Shown here piece by piece: positions 34,172 through 41,026 of a stretch of DNA of 52,533 nt. The translations under genes and the position numbers were made by a program. The stretch spans positions 1 through 52,533 of the forward strand of contig JAIKWZ010000004.1 in NCBI GenBank assembly GCA_024684375.1, read 5' to 3'. The DNA is from Clostridiales bacterium. GTDB lineage: Bacteria > Bacillota > Clostridia > Christensenellales > Aristaeellaceae. The notes beneath the pieces are model-generated. The model had not been told where the DNA came from and searched no databases. It saw nothing but the letters and a program-made list of their open reading frames with translations. Position 1 is the stretch's first letter; every line of letters starts with the position of its first letter.

Positions 34172-34274
34172 AAGGCCTCCCCTTTGGTTTTATTTCTGAT
34201 TAAGACACAGGAACACGGTTTAACCTGACGCGTGTATATTTCCACGCCGGCCAGGCTGATTCCTGCTTTCGAGG

Positions 34275-34850
34275 TCAGGTCGCAGTCCTTTTAATCAACT
34301 GGCCTTCCAGTATGCCGTTGACACGTTTCGCAAGCCTTTCGCTGCTATCTACGCAGCCCTTGTTTATCCAGGCCTTCACAAGTCCCATGCAGCCGAAAGC
34401 GACGAAATAATAGTTGTAGTCAAACTCTCCTTCGCGCTCGCTGGTTATCCCCCAGATGGATATGCACTTTTCCCTAATCAATCGGTTGAGCTTGTGTAAA
34501 AAGCATATGTCCCCTCGGGAGGATAATAGCACGTCCATTATCTGCTGATTCATGCGGATAAACTCAAACAGCTCGATCAGCATCCGTTCGTTGGGCGGCG
34601 TCTCCCCAAGTTTTTCGTCAAGTATCAAGTTCAACGACGATAGCAGCTCGTCCTCAATGCTTTCAAGCATCTGAAAAATATCCCTGTAGTACAGATAGAA
34701 GGTGCCTCTGTTCATATCTGCCTTCTCGGTTAGCTCCTTGACTGTGATGTCCTTGAGCTGCTTCTGTCCCATAAGCGAGGTGAGCGCCTGTGCCAGCAGC
34801 TTCTTCGTACGCCTGACTCGCCTGTCTTCACTGCGGGGCTTGTTTTCCAA
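34275..34850 (-). CDS. TetR/AcrR-family regulator
   Basis: 191 residues. The N-terminal helix-turn-helix (about 12-60) shows ITVKELTEKADMNRGTFYLYYRDIFQM, a clear TetR motif of the DhaS-like subgroup. The C-terminal half is a helical ligand/dimer domain. It starts at TTG 34850 with GGAGG (34860-34864) 9 bases upstream. Transcribed divergently from a second TetR gene; operator-like palindromes lie in between. Reads toward the GH38 gene, which it may control. Ligand unknown. Confidence 0.87.
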   Translation of the reverse strand: MENKPRSEDRRVRRTKKLLAQALTSLMGQKQLKDITVKELTEKADMNRGTFYLYYRDIFQMLESIEDELLSSLNLILDEKLGETPPNERMLIELFEFIRMNQQIMDVLLSSRGDICFLHKLNRLIREKCISIWGITSEREGEFDYNYYFVAFGCMGLVKAWINKGCVDSSERLAKRVNGILEGQLIKRTAT

Positions 34851-34909
34851 AAATTAACGCCTCCATTCTGAACAAATATTGATCGCACAGTTCAATATCT
34901 CTTCCTGGT

Positions 34910-34924
34910 TTGAACACTGTACAA
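34910..34924. promoter_or_regulatory. Operator-like palindrome 1 between divergent TetR genes
   Basis: TTGAACACTGTACAA is an inverted repeat of 7-base arms around one base with a single mismatch, typical in size of a TetR operator. It shares the half-site TTGAACAC with the second site at 34999-35015. Confidence 0.55.
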
Positions 34925-34953
34925 TAATGAACGAATTGGCTAAGAATTGTATA

Positions 34954-34982
34954 TTGAAAACAGATATTGATATTATTATAAT
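34954..34982 (+). promoter_or_regulatory. Promoter of the rightward TetR gene
   Basis: TTGAAA (34954-34959), 17-base spacer, perfect TATAAT (34977-34982). Transcription would begin near 34989, leaving a leader of about 110 bases that begins with operator-like site 2. Confidence 0.82.
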
Positions 34983-34998
34983 TCATTCAGTCGTTACA

Positions 34999-35015
34999 GT
35001 CAACACCGTGTTCAA
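34999..35015. promoter_or_regulatory. Operator-like palindrome 2 between divergent TetR genes
   Basis: GTCAACACCGTGTTCAA has arms matching at six of eight positions around a central C; its right arm is the inverse of the half-site TTGAACAC found in site 1. It lies about 10 bases downstream of the predicted start of transcription, a position suited to repression. Confidence 0.5.
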
Positions 35016-35099
35016 TAATCCAGGCTTCAGATGGCCGTGCCCATGATCAGAATGCACGTCCACTGCCCGGAAAGTCTCATGGCCTGATCAGGAGGGTAT

Positions 35100-35660
35100 A
35101 TGAAATCCGACGAAACCAAACGCCGTTTGTCAGACGCGCTTTTGGAGCTGCTGGAAAAGCGCCCCATAGGCAAAATCAGCATTTCAGACATCACTGCCCG
35201 GTGCAGCGTCAGCCGAATGACATTTTACTACCACTTTCGCGACATATATGACCTTGCGGGCTGGACGCTGGAAAGCGAGCTGGGACAGGCCATTGGGCAA
35301 GACAGCAGTGTTATGGGATGGCAGCAGCGCTTTATGGAAATGCTTAATGCCCTTAAACCTCAGAAGCGTCTGCTTATGAGCCTTAAATCGTCCTTCAACA
35401 GAGAGTTTCTGGAGCGTTTCATACTGGGTGAGTTTCAGAAGCTGCTTATGCCTGCAATAGATGGCTCTCCCTACGGAGCGGGAGCAAACCGGGACGATAA
35501 AGAGTGTGTGTGCGCTTTTTATTCCTACGCGCTTATGGGCATAGTATTAAGGTGGATCTCCGAAGGCATGAGCCAGCGTCCCGAAGCGTTGGCAAGGCAG
35601 GTCTCCGCCATAATGGATGGCGGCTTTGAAAGCAGTCTAAGCAGGCTGTTTATGCACTAA
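35100..35660 (+). CDS. TetR/AcrR-family regulator
   Basis: 186 residues with the TetR helix-turn-helix at about 18-48 (ISISDITARCSVSRMTFYYHF) and a helical C-terminal domain ending in QVSAIMDGGF. Same DhaS-like subgroup as the divergent TetR protein but clearly different in sequence. ATG 35100 has AGGAGGG 7 bases upstream. Followed by its own terminator, so it is monocistronic. Its target may be its own promoter and the shared intergenic region. Confidence 0.87.
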   Translation: MKSDETKRRLSDALLELLEKRPIGKISISDITARCSVSRMTFYYHFRDIYDLAGWTLESELGQAIGQDSSVMGWQQRFMEMLNALKPQKRLLMSLKSSFNREFLERFILGEFQKLLMPAIDGSPYGAGANRDDKECVCAFYSYALMGIVLRWISEGMSQRPEALARQVSAIMDGGFESSLSRLFMH

Positions 35661-35667
35661 ATAAGGT

Positions 35668-35694
35668 CGGGAGGGCGTTCCTCCCGTTTTTTTT
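35668..35694 (+). terminator. Intrinsic terminator after the TetR gene
   Basis: CGGGAGG, 5-base loop GCGTT, CCTCCCG, then eight T. Confidence 0.92.
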
Positions 35695-35795
35695 GCTATT
35701 TTTTTGTAAAATCATATTATATCTTCCTTTTTCTACATTGATTATGTGGTAAAATTAGAATGTGTATGAATACTCACATGCATTTGGAGGGCTTT

Positions 35796-37331
35796 ATGAA
35801 AAGGCTGCTGCGCGTATTTCTCGCGCTGTTGCTCATTTGCGCCGTTGGGGTCTGTGATGCCTCCGCGGAAGAAAAAACAATAAGCGCCCCTATGGATGGC
35901 GCGTTTTTCTCTTCACTTTGGGGAGGCACGCCTGCCGACGCAATGGCCCGCCGACTTTTGAACGGTCTCAGTCCCGTGTACTGGGACGAAGCGCAATTAC
36001 AGTATGGTATAAACGAATCTGTGGTCAGTCAGATCATTGCTTCCGATCTGCCTGACGGAAGCAGAGAATACTGTATCCGCTTCAATCAGGGTCTGCGCTT
36101 CTCCGACGGAAGCCCGGTCACGGCAAGGGATTACGCCTTCAGCCTGCTTTTGCTTGCTTCCCCCCAAATGGATGAACTGGGGATAGAAGGCAGTGCCTAC
36201 AGCTATCTAATGGGCTGGGACAAATACCATTCAGGCAAGACAGACGTGTTTGCCGGAGTCAATCTGCCGGGAGAGCTTGAACTTAAACTGACGCTCTCTA
36301 ACGATTGCCTGCCCTGTTTCTTCGAGACCGGGCTGCTGAGCGTTACGCCCTTTCCTGTGTCGGCGCTGTTCCCCGGACTTGACGTATACGACATTGGCGA
36401 CGGAGCTTACATCGCGTCAAAGGAAGGGTATCTCGATGGCGGGTTTACGGTCCAGTCATTGAGAAATGTCCTGCTCGACCCGCTGACCGGTTACCTGTCA
36501 CACCCAATCGTCAGCTCCGGAGAGTACTGTTTTGTCAGCTATGACGGGGAAACGCTCACTTTGGCTGAAAATCCCTTTTCCGCATCTCCTGCCCTCCCTT
36601 CATCGCCTCTGCCTGAAGTGTACACATGTTTGAGTTTTGCCTGCGAGAGAAAAACGCTGGTGAGCGCTTCCGTCAGAAAAGCCATCGCTCTGTGTCTGGA
36701 CATGGATGGCCTGCTTGCTGTCTCTCAAGCCGCGTCAAATGATGAAGTCAACGGTTTCCGCGCTGATCCTGCCAATCAGTTGGCCTGGCCTTACGCAAGC
36801 GATTTGAGTCAGGCCATTCAGCTGCTTGAGGAAGATGGCTGGACGGTGAATGAAGACGGAGAAGCCTACACTGGCGTAAATGACGGCACTCGCTGCAAAC
36901 TGGTTGGCGGAGCGCCGGTAAGGCTGAGCCTGATCCTCTCCTATACCGATGACGGCACCATCGACGAAGAAGCGCTTGATACTCTCCTTGTCAGACAGCT
37001 TGCCCTGGCAGGCATTGAACTGACGCTCCAGCCTTTGAGCGCCGCGGATCTTGATCAGCTTGTCAGGTCTCCAGGCCGCCGTCTGAGCGACCTCATGCTC
37101 ACTGATGTTGAGATCTATCCCGACAGCGACTTGTCCGCTTTTTTCAAGCCGGGAGGACAGGCCAATATCTTTGGCGTATCGGACGAAGAACTGTACTTAG
37201 CCGCTTTCGATGTCTTCCATTCAGCCGAAGGGGACAGCGAGACGTACTTTGCCAAATTGAAGCTTTTTCAGGAGCGCTTCTTTGAAGTTTTGCCCGCTAT
37301 ACCTCTGCATGCTGCTGAGTATCCATACTGA
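35796..37331 (+). CDS. Peptide/nickel-type solute-binding protein (family 5), orphan
   Basis: 511-residue OppA-like protein. It has the family 5 pattern: YCIRFNQGLRFSDGSPVTARDYAFSLLL near the N-terminus and, later, the lobe-two helix SVRKAIALCLDMDGL with AIQLLEEDGW. Signal peptide to about residue 24 ends ASA before EEK; Cys15 and Cys20 are present, but neither fits a lipobox. No permease or ATPase gene is nearby, so it would work with a transporter encoded elsewhere or act as a sensor. Start at ATG 35796 has TGGAGGG upstream; longer in-frame starts lack a site. Confidence 0.85.
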   Translation: MKRLLRVFLALLLICAVGVCDASAEEKTISAPMDGAFFSSLWGGTPADAMARRLLNGLSPVYWDEAQLQYGINESVVSQIIASDLPDGSREYCIRFNQGLRFSDGSPVTARDYAFSLLLLASPQMDELGIEGSAYSYLMGWDKYHSGKTDVFAGVNLPGELELKLTLSNDCLPCFFETGLLSVTPFPVSALFPGLDVYDIGDGAYIASKEGYLDGGFTVQSLRNVLLDPLTGYLSHPIVSSGEYCFVSYDGETLTLAENPFSASPALPSSPLPEVYTCLSFACERKTLVSASVRKAIALCLDMDGLLAVSQAASNDEVNGFRADPANQLAWPYASDLSQAIQLLEEDGWTVNEDGEAYTGVNDGTRCKLVGGAPVRLSLILSYTDDGTIDEEALDTLLVRQLALAGIELTLQPLSAADLDQLVRSPGRRLSDLMLTDVEIYPDSDLSAFFKPGGQANIFGVSDEELYLAAFDVFHSAEGDSETYFAKLKLFQERFFEVLPAIPLHAAEYPY

Positions 37332-37358
37332 TATTCGTTACGAAAGGAACCGATTTTT

Positions 37359-38480
37359 GTGAAAATAGCCATACTCATAGACGCTGAAAACGTTCAGCCA
37401 GTGTTTGCCGAACAGATTTTCTCGCACGCTTCCAAGCTGGGTGATGTGGTTTATAAGGAGCTTTATGGCGCCGCGCAGGCGCTCAACAGCTGGGTAGAGC
37501 CCGTACTCAGGTACGCGATCCATCCAAACCTCACCATACGTCCGTCCAAATACAAAAACTCCTCTGATATCGCTTTGGTAATAGGCGCGATGGATCTCAT
37601 CGGAAAGTGCGACACGGTCATAATCGCCTCTTCCGACTCTGATTTTTCCTCCCTCTCAGTACGCTTGAGGAGCTGCGGTCAGGAGGTCATAGGCATGGGC
37701 ACGGAAAAGGCGAACCCGCTTTGGAAAACCGCCTGTTCCGCTTTTGTGACGCTTTCGCTGCCCAAACCGCAGCCTAAGCCCCAGCAAACAGCCAAGCCCG
37801 CTCAGACCAAGCCGCAGCAGCCCGCCCTCGCCGCTGCAAAACCGCAGGAAACATCTGAAAAGCCGCAGGAAAGACCGCAGGCGCAGGAAAAACCCCAGGA
37901 CAAGGCTCAGGATAAGCCTCTGGACAAGCCTCAGGAAGCGGCCAAGTCCCAGGCAAAGCCCGAGTCAAAACCCGAATCCACCCACGCGGGACGTGCCCAG
38001 GTCATCCGCGCCTTCATTAAAGAGCAATTGACTACTTTCGGCGGAAAAGTCCCCTCATCCCAGCTGTTTACAGCGCTCAACGGACTTAACGACTACCGTG
38101 TAGACCAGCAGCGTTCCCACCGGAAGCCCATGGACTACATACGCAGGCAGTACGGCGACGCCTTCAGGTTTGAGGAAAGCGAGGAGGGCACCTTCCTGGT
38201 CGAGGCCATGCCCGCGAAAGAAGTCCCCGCCCCTTCGCAGGAAGCCCTCGAGCTGTCTGCCAACGAGCCTGTTTCTCAAAACGAGCCTGTCTCCGATGAG
38301 GTCGCGCTGCTTGTACAGGCGGGGATACCCGAAGAGCGTGCTCATCAGATCGCTGAGATCTTCTCAACCAGCAAGGATATGCGCACCGCTTACAACAGCC
38401 TTCGCGCAACCTTCGGCCAGAAAGACGGCAGCAGATATTATCAGACAGTCAAGGATCTTGCTGAGAAGGTCCAGCAGTAG
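37359..38480 (+). CDS. NYN-domain nuclease with LOTUS/OST-HTH domain
   Basis: 373 residues in four parts. Residues 1-135 form a NYN (PIN-like, LabA/DUF88) RNase domain, with acidic residues D8 (LIDAEN), D70 (SSDIAL), D93 and D95 (SDSDFS) as the metal site. Residues 136-208 are a Pro/Gln/Lys-rich linker built on a repeated KPQ unit. Residues 211-283 resemble a LOTUS/OST-HTH RNA-binding domain (AQVIRAFIKEQL to FRFEESEEGTFLVE). Residues about 305-373 form a small helical domain. GTG 37359 has AAAGGA 10 bases upstream. Such proteins are thought to process or bind RNA. The HTH/S24 gene follows 48 bases later, then adenine deaminase. Confidence 0.85.
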   Translation: MKIAILIDAENVQPVFAEQIFSHASKLGDVVYKELYGAAQALNSWVEPVLRYAIHPNLTIRPSKYKNSSDIALVIGAMDLIGKCDTVIIASSDSDFSSLSVRLRSCGQEVIGMGTEKANPLWKTACSAFVTLSLPKPQPKPQQTAKPAQTKPQQPALAAAKPQETSEKPQERPQAQEKPQDKAQDKPLDKPQEAAKSQAKPESKPESTHAGRAQVIRAFIKEQLTTFGGKVPSSQLFTALNGLNDYRVDQQRSHRKPMDYIRRQYGDAFRFEESEEGTFLVEAMPAKEVPAPSQEALELSANEPVSQNEPVSDEVALLVQAGIPEERAHQIAEIFSTSKDMRTAYNSLRATFGQKDGSRYYQTVKDLAEKVQQ

Positions 38481-38528
38481 CTCCTTTATAAAACACTTCC
38501 CTGACATATTATTCCGGAGGCAGTCCCT

Positions 38529-39236
38529 ATGAGCCGCATGGGAGATACGATACGCTCCAACAGATTGAAGTACAAGCTCACAGAAAAGCAGCTGGCCAAA
38601 AAGACCGGCCTTGCCGAGAGCTTTATAAAAGAAGTGGAATCCGGCAGGCGCATACCTTCCGACGACCAGGTCAAACGCCTGCTTAAGGCCTGTGGCGTGA
38701 CAGAGAGCATGTCCACCGAGATAGATACCTTCAACGCCGTTGAGGAAAAGCCGCGGCCCCGTCCAAGGCCCTACATCATCCCTGTCGAAAAGCCAAGCAG
38801 CCCCGAAAAGGTCTCCGAACAGGACGAGGAAAGCTCCGCAGCTTGGCTGGACGCATTGGGAGGCGTAGTCAAGCGCGTGCCTATACTGGACGAAAACGGG
38901 CTTGTGATAGACCACATGCTCTTTCCGGTCGTTGGCGGCAAGATCGAGGGAGGCACCCCGGACAAGGTCACTCTTTTCCGCGTTCCTGACGGCTCGCTGA
39001 GCGGATTCCAGGTCCGCGCCGGAGACCTGTTTTTGTGCGTACCCGAAAAAACACCCGTCGACGACGCGTTCATGCTGGTGCATTACGGCGGAAAGCGGCT
39101 GGTCAGGCGCATAAAAAAGCTGGATTCGTCTCATCTCATGCTTCAGTCATATGACAGGGAACTCAGGATCGACAGTATGCTGTGGGGCGAAATACAGCTG
39201 CTCGCCCGCTGTGTCAGGCTCATTCGCAGTCTGTAG
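38529..39236 (+). CDS. HTH-XRE regulator with S24/LexA-like C-terminal domain
   Basis: 235 residues. The N-terminal XRE helix-turn-helix (about 5-62) reads IRSNRLKYKLTEKQLAKKTGLAE and so on. A charged, Pro-rich linker follows, then an S24/LexA-like beta domain (about 120-235) with VRAGDLFLCVPEK, VHYGGKRLVRRIKK and a closing GEIQLLARCVRLIR. The catalytic Ser (usually SM..P) appears to be absent, and the catalytic Lys of the VKRL block is Arg (LVRRI), so self-cleavage is unlikely; the fold may serve dimerisation. ATG 38529 has GGAGG 8 bases upstream. It lies 9 bases before adenine deaminase and may regulate this unit. Confidence 0.82.
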   Translation: MSRMGDTIRSNRLKYKLTEKQLAKKTGLAESFIKEVESGRRIPSDDQVKRLLKACGVTESMSTEIDTFNAVEEKPRPRPRPYIIPVEKPSSPEKVSEQDEESSAAWLDALGGVVKRVPILDENGLVIDHMLFPVVGGKIEGGTPDKVTLFRVPDGSLSGFQVRAGDLFLCVPEKTPVDDAFMLVHYGGKRLVRRIKKLDSSHLMLQSYDRELRIDSMLWGEIQLLARCVRLIRSL

Positions 39237-39245
39237 GAGGTTTAA

Positions 39246-40979
39246 ATGGCAGGGTTAAAAGAGAGCTTTACCGGAAAGATCAACCGCAAGCTCCAAAAAA
39301 AGCTCCGGGTGGTAGACGTGGCCGCAGGCCGCCAAAAAGCCGACCTGGTGCTGAAAAACGCGTGTTACCTGAACGTATTCTCCAACGAATTCTGTCGCGG
39401 CGACATCGCCGTCGCGGAGGGGCTCGTGGTGGGCATGGGCGAATACTCCGGCATAAAGGAAGTTGACGTAAGCGACAAGCTGGTATTGCCCGGCCTTATA
39501 GACGCCCATATCCATCTGGAAAGCACACTTTTGTCCCCTGCGGAGTTTGCCCGCGCGGTACTCCCCCACGGCACTACCACCGTTATCTGCGACCCGCATG
39601 AAATCGCCAATGTCATGGGCGTGGACGGAATAGAATACATGATCGAAGCCACGGAGGGCTTGCCTGTCGACGTTCATTTTATGCTTCCCTCCTGCGTACC
39701 GTCTACTCCCCTGGACGAAAGCGGCGCAAGACTGGATTACCGCGCGATAGATTCCTTCTACGAGCACGGCCGTGTGCTGGGGCTGGCCGAGATGATGAAT
39801 TATGTCGGCGTAACAGCCGGTGACAGCGACTGCATCGAAAAGATCGTCGCCGCCCAAAGCCACCACAAAAAGATCGACGGCCACGCGCCGGGGCTTACAG
39901 GCAACGCGCTCAACGCTTATATGTCCGCAGGCGTTTATTCAGACCATGAATGCTCCACGGCTGAGGAGGCGCTTGAAAAACTGCGCAAAGGTCAGTTTAT
40001 CATGGTCCGTGAGGGGACCGCAGCCAAGAACCTGAACGCGCTGCTTCCGCTTCTTGACAAGCAGTACTATTCCCGCTGCATGTTCGCTACCGACGACCGG
40101 CATCCCAACGACCTGCTCAGCGAGGGTCACATCGACTGCATAGTCAAAAAGGCCTTAGCCGCCGGGGTGGACCCGATAATCGCGCTCAAGGTCGCCAGCC
40201 ACCACGCCGCCAGGTATTTCCTTATGAACAACAAGGGCGCCATTGCCCCCGGCTACCTGGCCGACCTGATATTGGTGGATGATCTGGAGAAGTTCAACGT
40301 GCTGGAAGTCTACAAAAAAGGCATCCTGCGCTATTCAAACGGCCAGGTGCTCGACTTCGAGTGTCCGGAGATCGACGAAAACCTGCGTCAGCAGGCGCTG
40401 GATACCTTCCGCGTCAACGAGCTGACGCCTGCCAGTTTCTTCGATCCGCGCCGCAAGGCAATCATCGGCATGGTGAAGGGCGAGATCATCACCACCGACG
40501 AGGGATATTCCGACGAAGTTGATACAGAAAAAGACATTCTTAAGATCGCAGTTATCGAGCGCCACAGGAATACCGGCCACATAGGGCTGGGCTACCTGAA
40601 AGGTTACGGAATGAAGAGCGGCGCAGTGGCCACCAGCGTGTCACACGACAGCCACAACATAATCGTTGTGGGCGAAAATGACGCGGACATGGCCGCTGCC
40701 GCCAACCGCATCACGCAACTGCATGGCGGCATCTGCGTTGTGGAAAAAGGCAAAGTGCTTGCGGAACTGCCTCTGGAGATCGCGGGTCTTATGAGCGGCA
40801 GCTCTATACACGAAGTCAACCAGCGCCTGGAAAACGCGAAAACCGCCGCCCACAGGCTTGGTGTAAGCGACGGCATAGACCCGTTTATGACCCTCTCCTT
40901 CATGAGCCTGCCGGTCATCCCCACTTTAAGGCTCACCACTCGCGGCATAATCGACGTTGAAACGCAAAGATACGTATAG
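39246..40979 (+). CDS. ade: Adenine deaminase
   Basis: 577-residue amidohydrolase-superfamily enzyme of the AdeC type, which converts adenine to hypoxanthine and ammonia for purine salvage. Visible are the metal-site GLIDAHIHLESTLLSP, CDPHEIANVMG, DGHAPGL, SDHECSTAEEALE and FATDDRHPNDLL. The C-terminal AdeC domain has TGHIGLGYLKGYG, SVSHDSHNIIVVG and the closing TLRLTTRGIIDV. Full length. Start at ATG 39246 with TAGGAGG upstream. Hypoxanthine can be converted to IMP using PRPP, linking it loosely with the prs and his/pur genes. Confidence 0.95.
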   Translation: MAGLKESFTGKINRKLQKKLRVVDVAAGRQKADLVLKNACYLNVFSNEFCRGDIAVAEGLVVGMGEYSGIKEVDVSDKLVLPGLIDAHIHLESTLLSPAEFARAVLPHGTTTVICDPHEIANVMGVDGIEYMIEATEGLPVDVHFMLPSCVPSTPLDESGARLDYRAIDSFYEHGRVLGLAEMMNYVGVTAGDSDCIEKIVAAQSHHKKIDGHAPGLTGNALNAYMSAGVYSDHECSTAEEALEKLRKGQFIMVREGTAAKNLNALLPLLDKQYYSRCMFATDDRHPNDLLSEGHIDCIVKKALAAGVDPIIALKVASHHAARYFLMNNKGAIAPGYLADLILVDDLEKFNVLEVYKKGILRYSNGQVLDFECPEIDENLRQQALDTFRVNELTPASFFDPRRKAIIGMVKGEIITTDEGYSDEVDTEKDILKIAVIERHRNTGHIGLGYLKGYGMKSGAVATSVSHDSHNIIVVGENDADMAAAANRITQLHGGICVVEKGKVLAELPLEIAGLMSGSSIHEVNQRLENAKTAAHRLGVSDGIDPFMTLSFMSLPVIPTLRLTTRGIIDVETQRYV

Positions 40980-40993
40980 ATCCGAGAATATTT

Positions 40994-41026
40994 AACGGGC
41001 CGGCGGTCACTCCGCCGGTCCGTTTT
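40994..41026 (+). terminator. Intrinsic terminator after adenine deaminase
   Basis: A stem of about 13 pairs (40994-41006 with 41012-41024), 5-base loop TCACT and a short T tract. The stop codon of convergent uvrC lies in its loop, so the hairpin is shared with the 3' end of that operon. Confidence 0.8.

Noticed and set aside
37764..37982. Repeated CAG/CCG-rich units considered as a CRISPR or tandem-repeat array
   Set aside because: They encode an in-frame Pro/Gln/Lys linker with no fixed spacer length and no repeat of CRISPR size.
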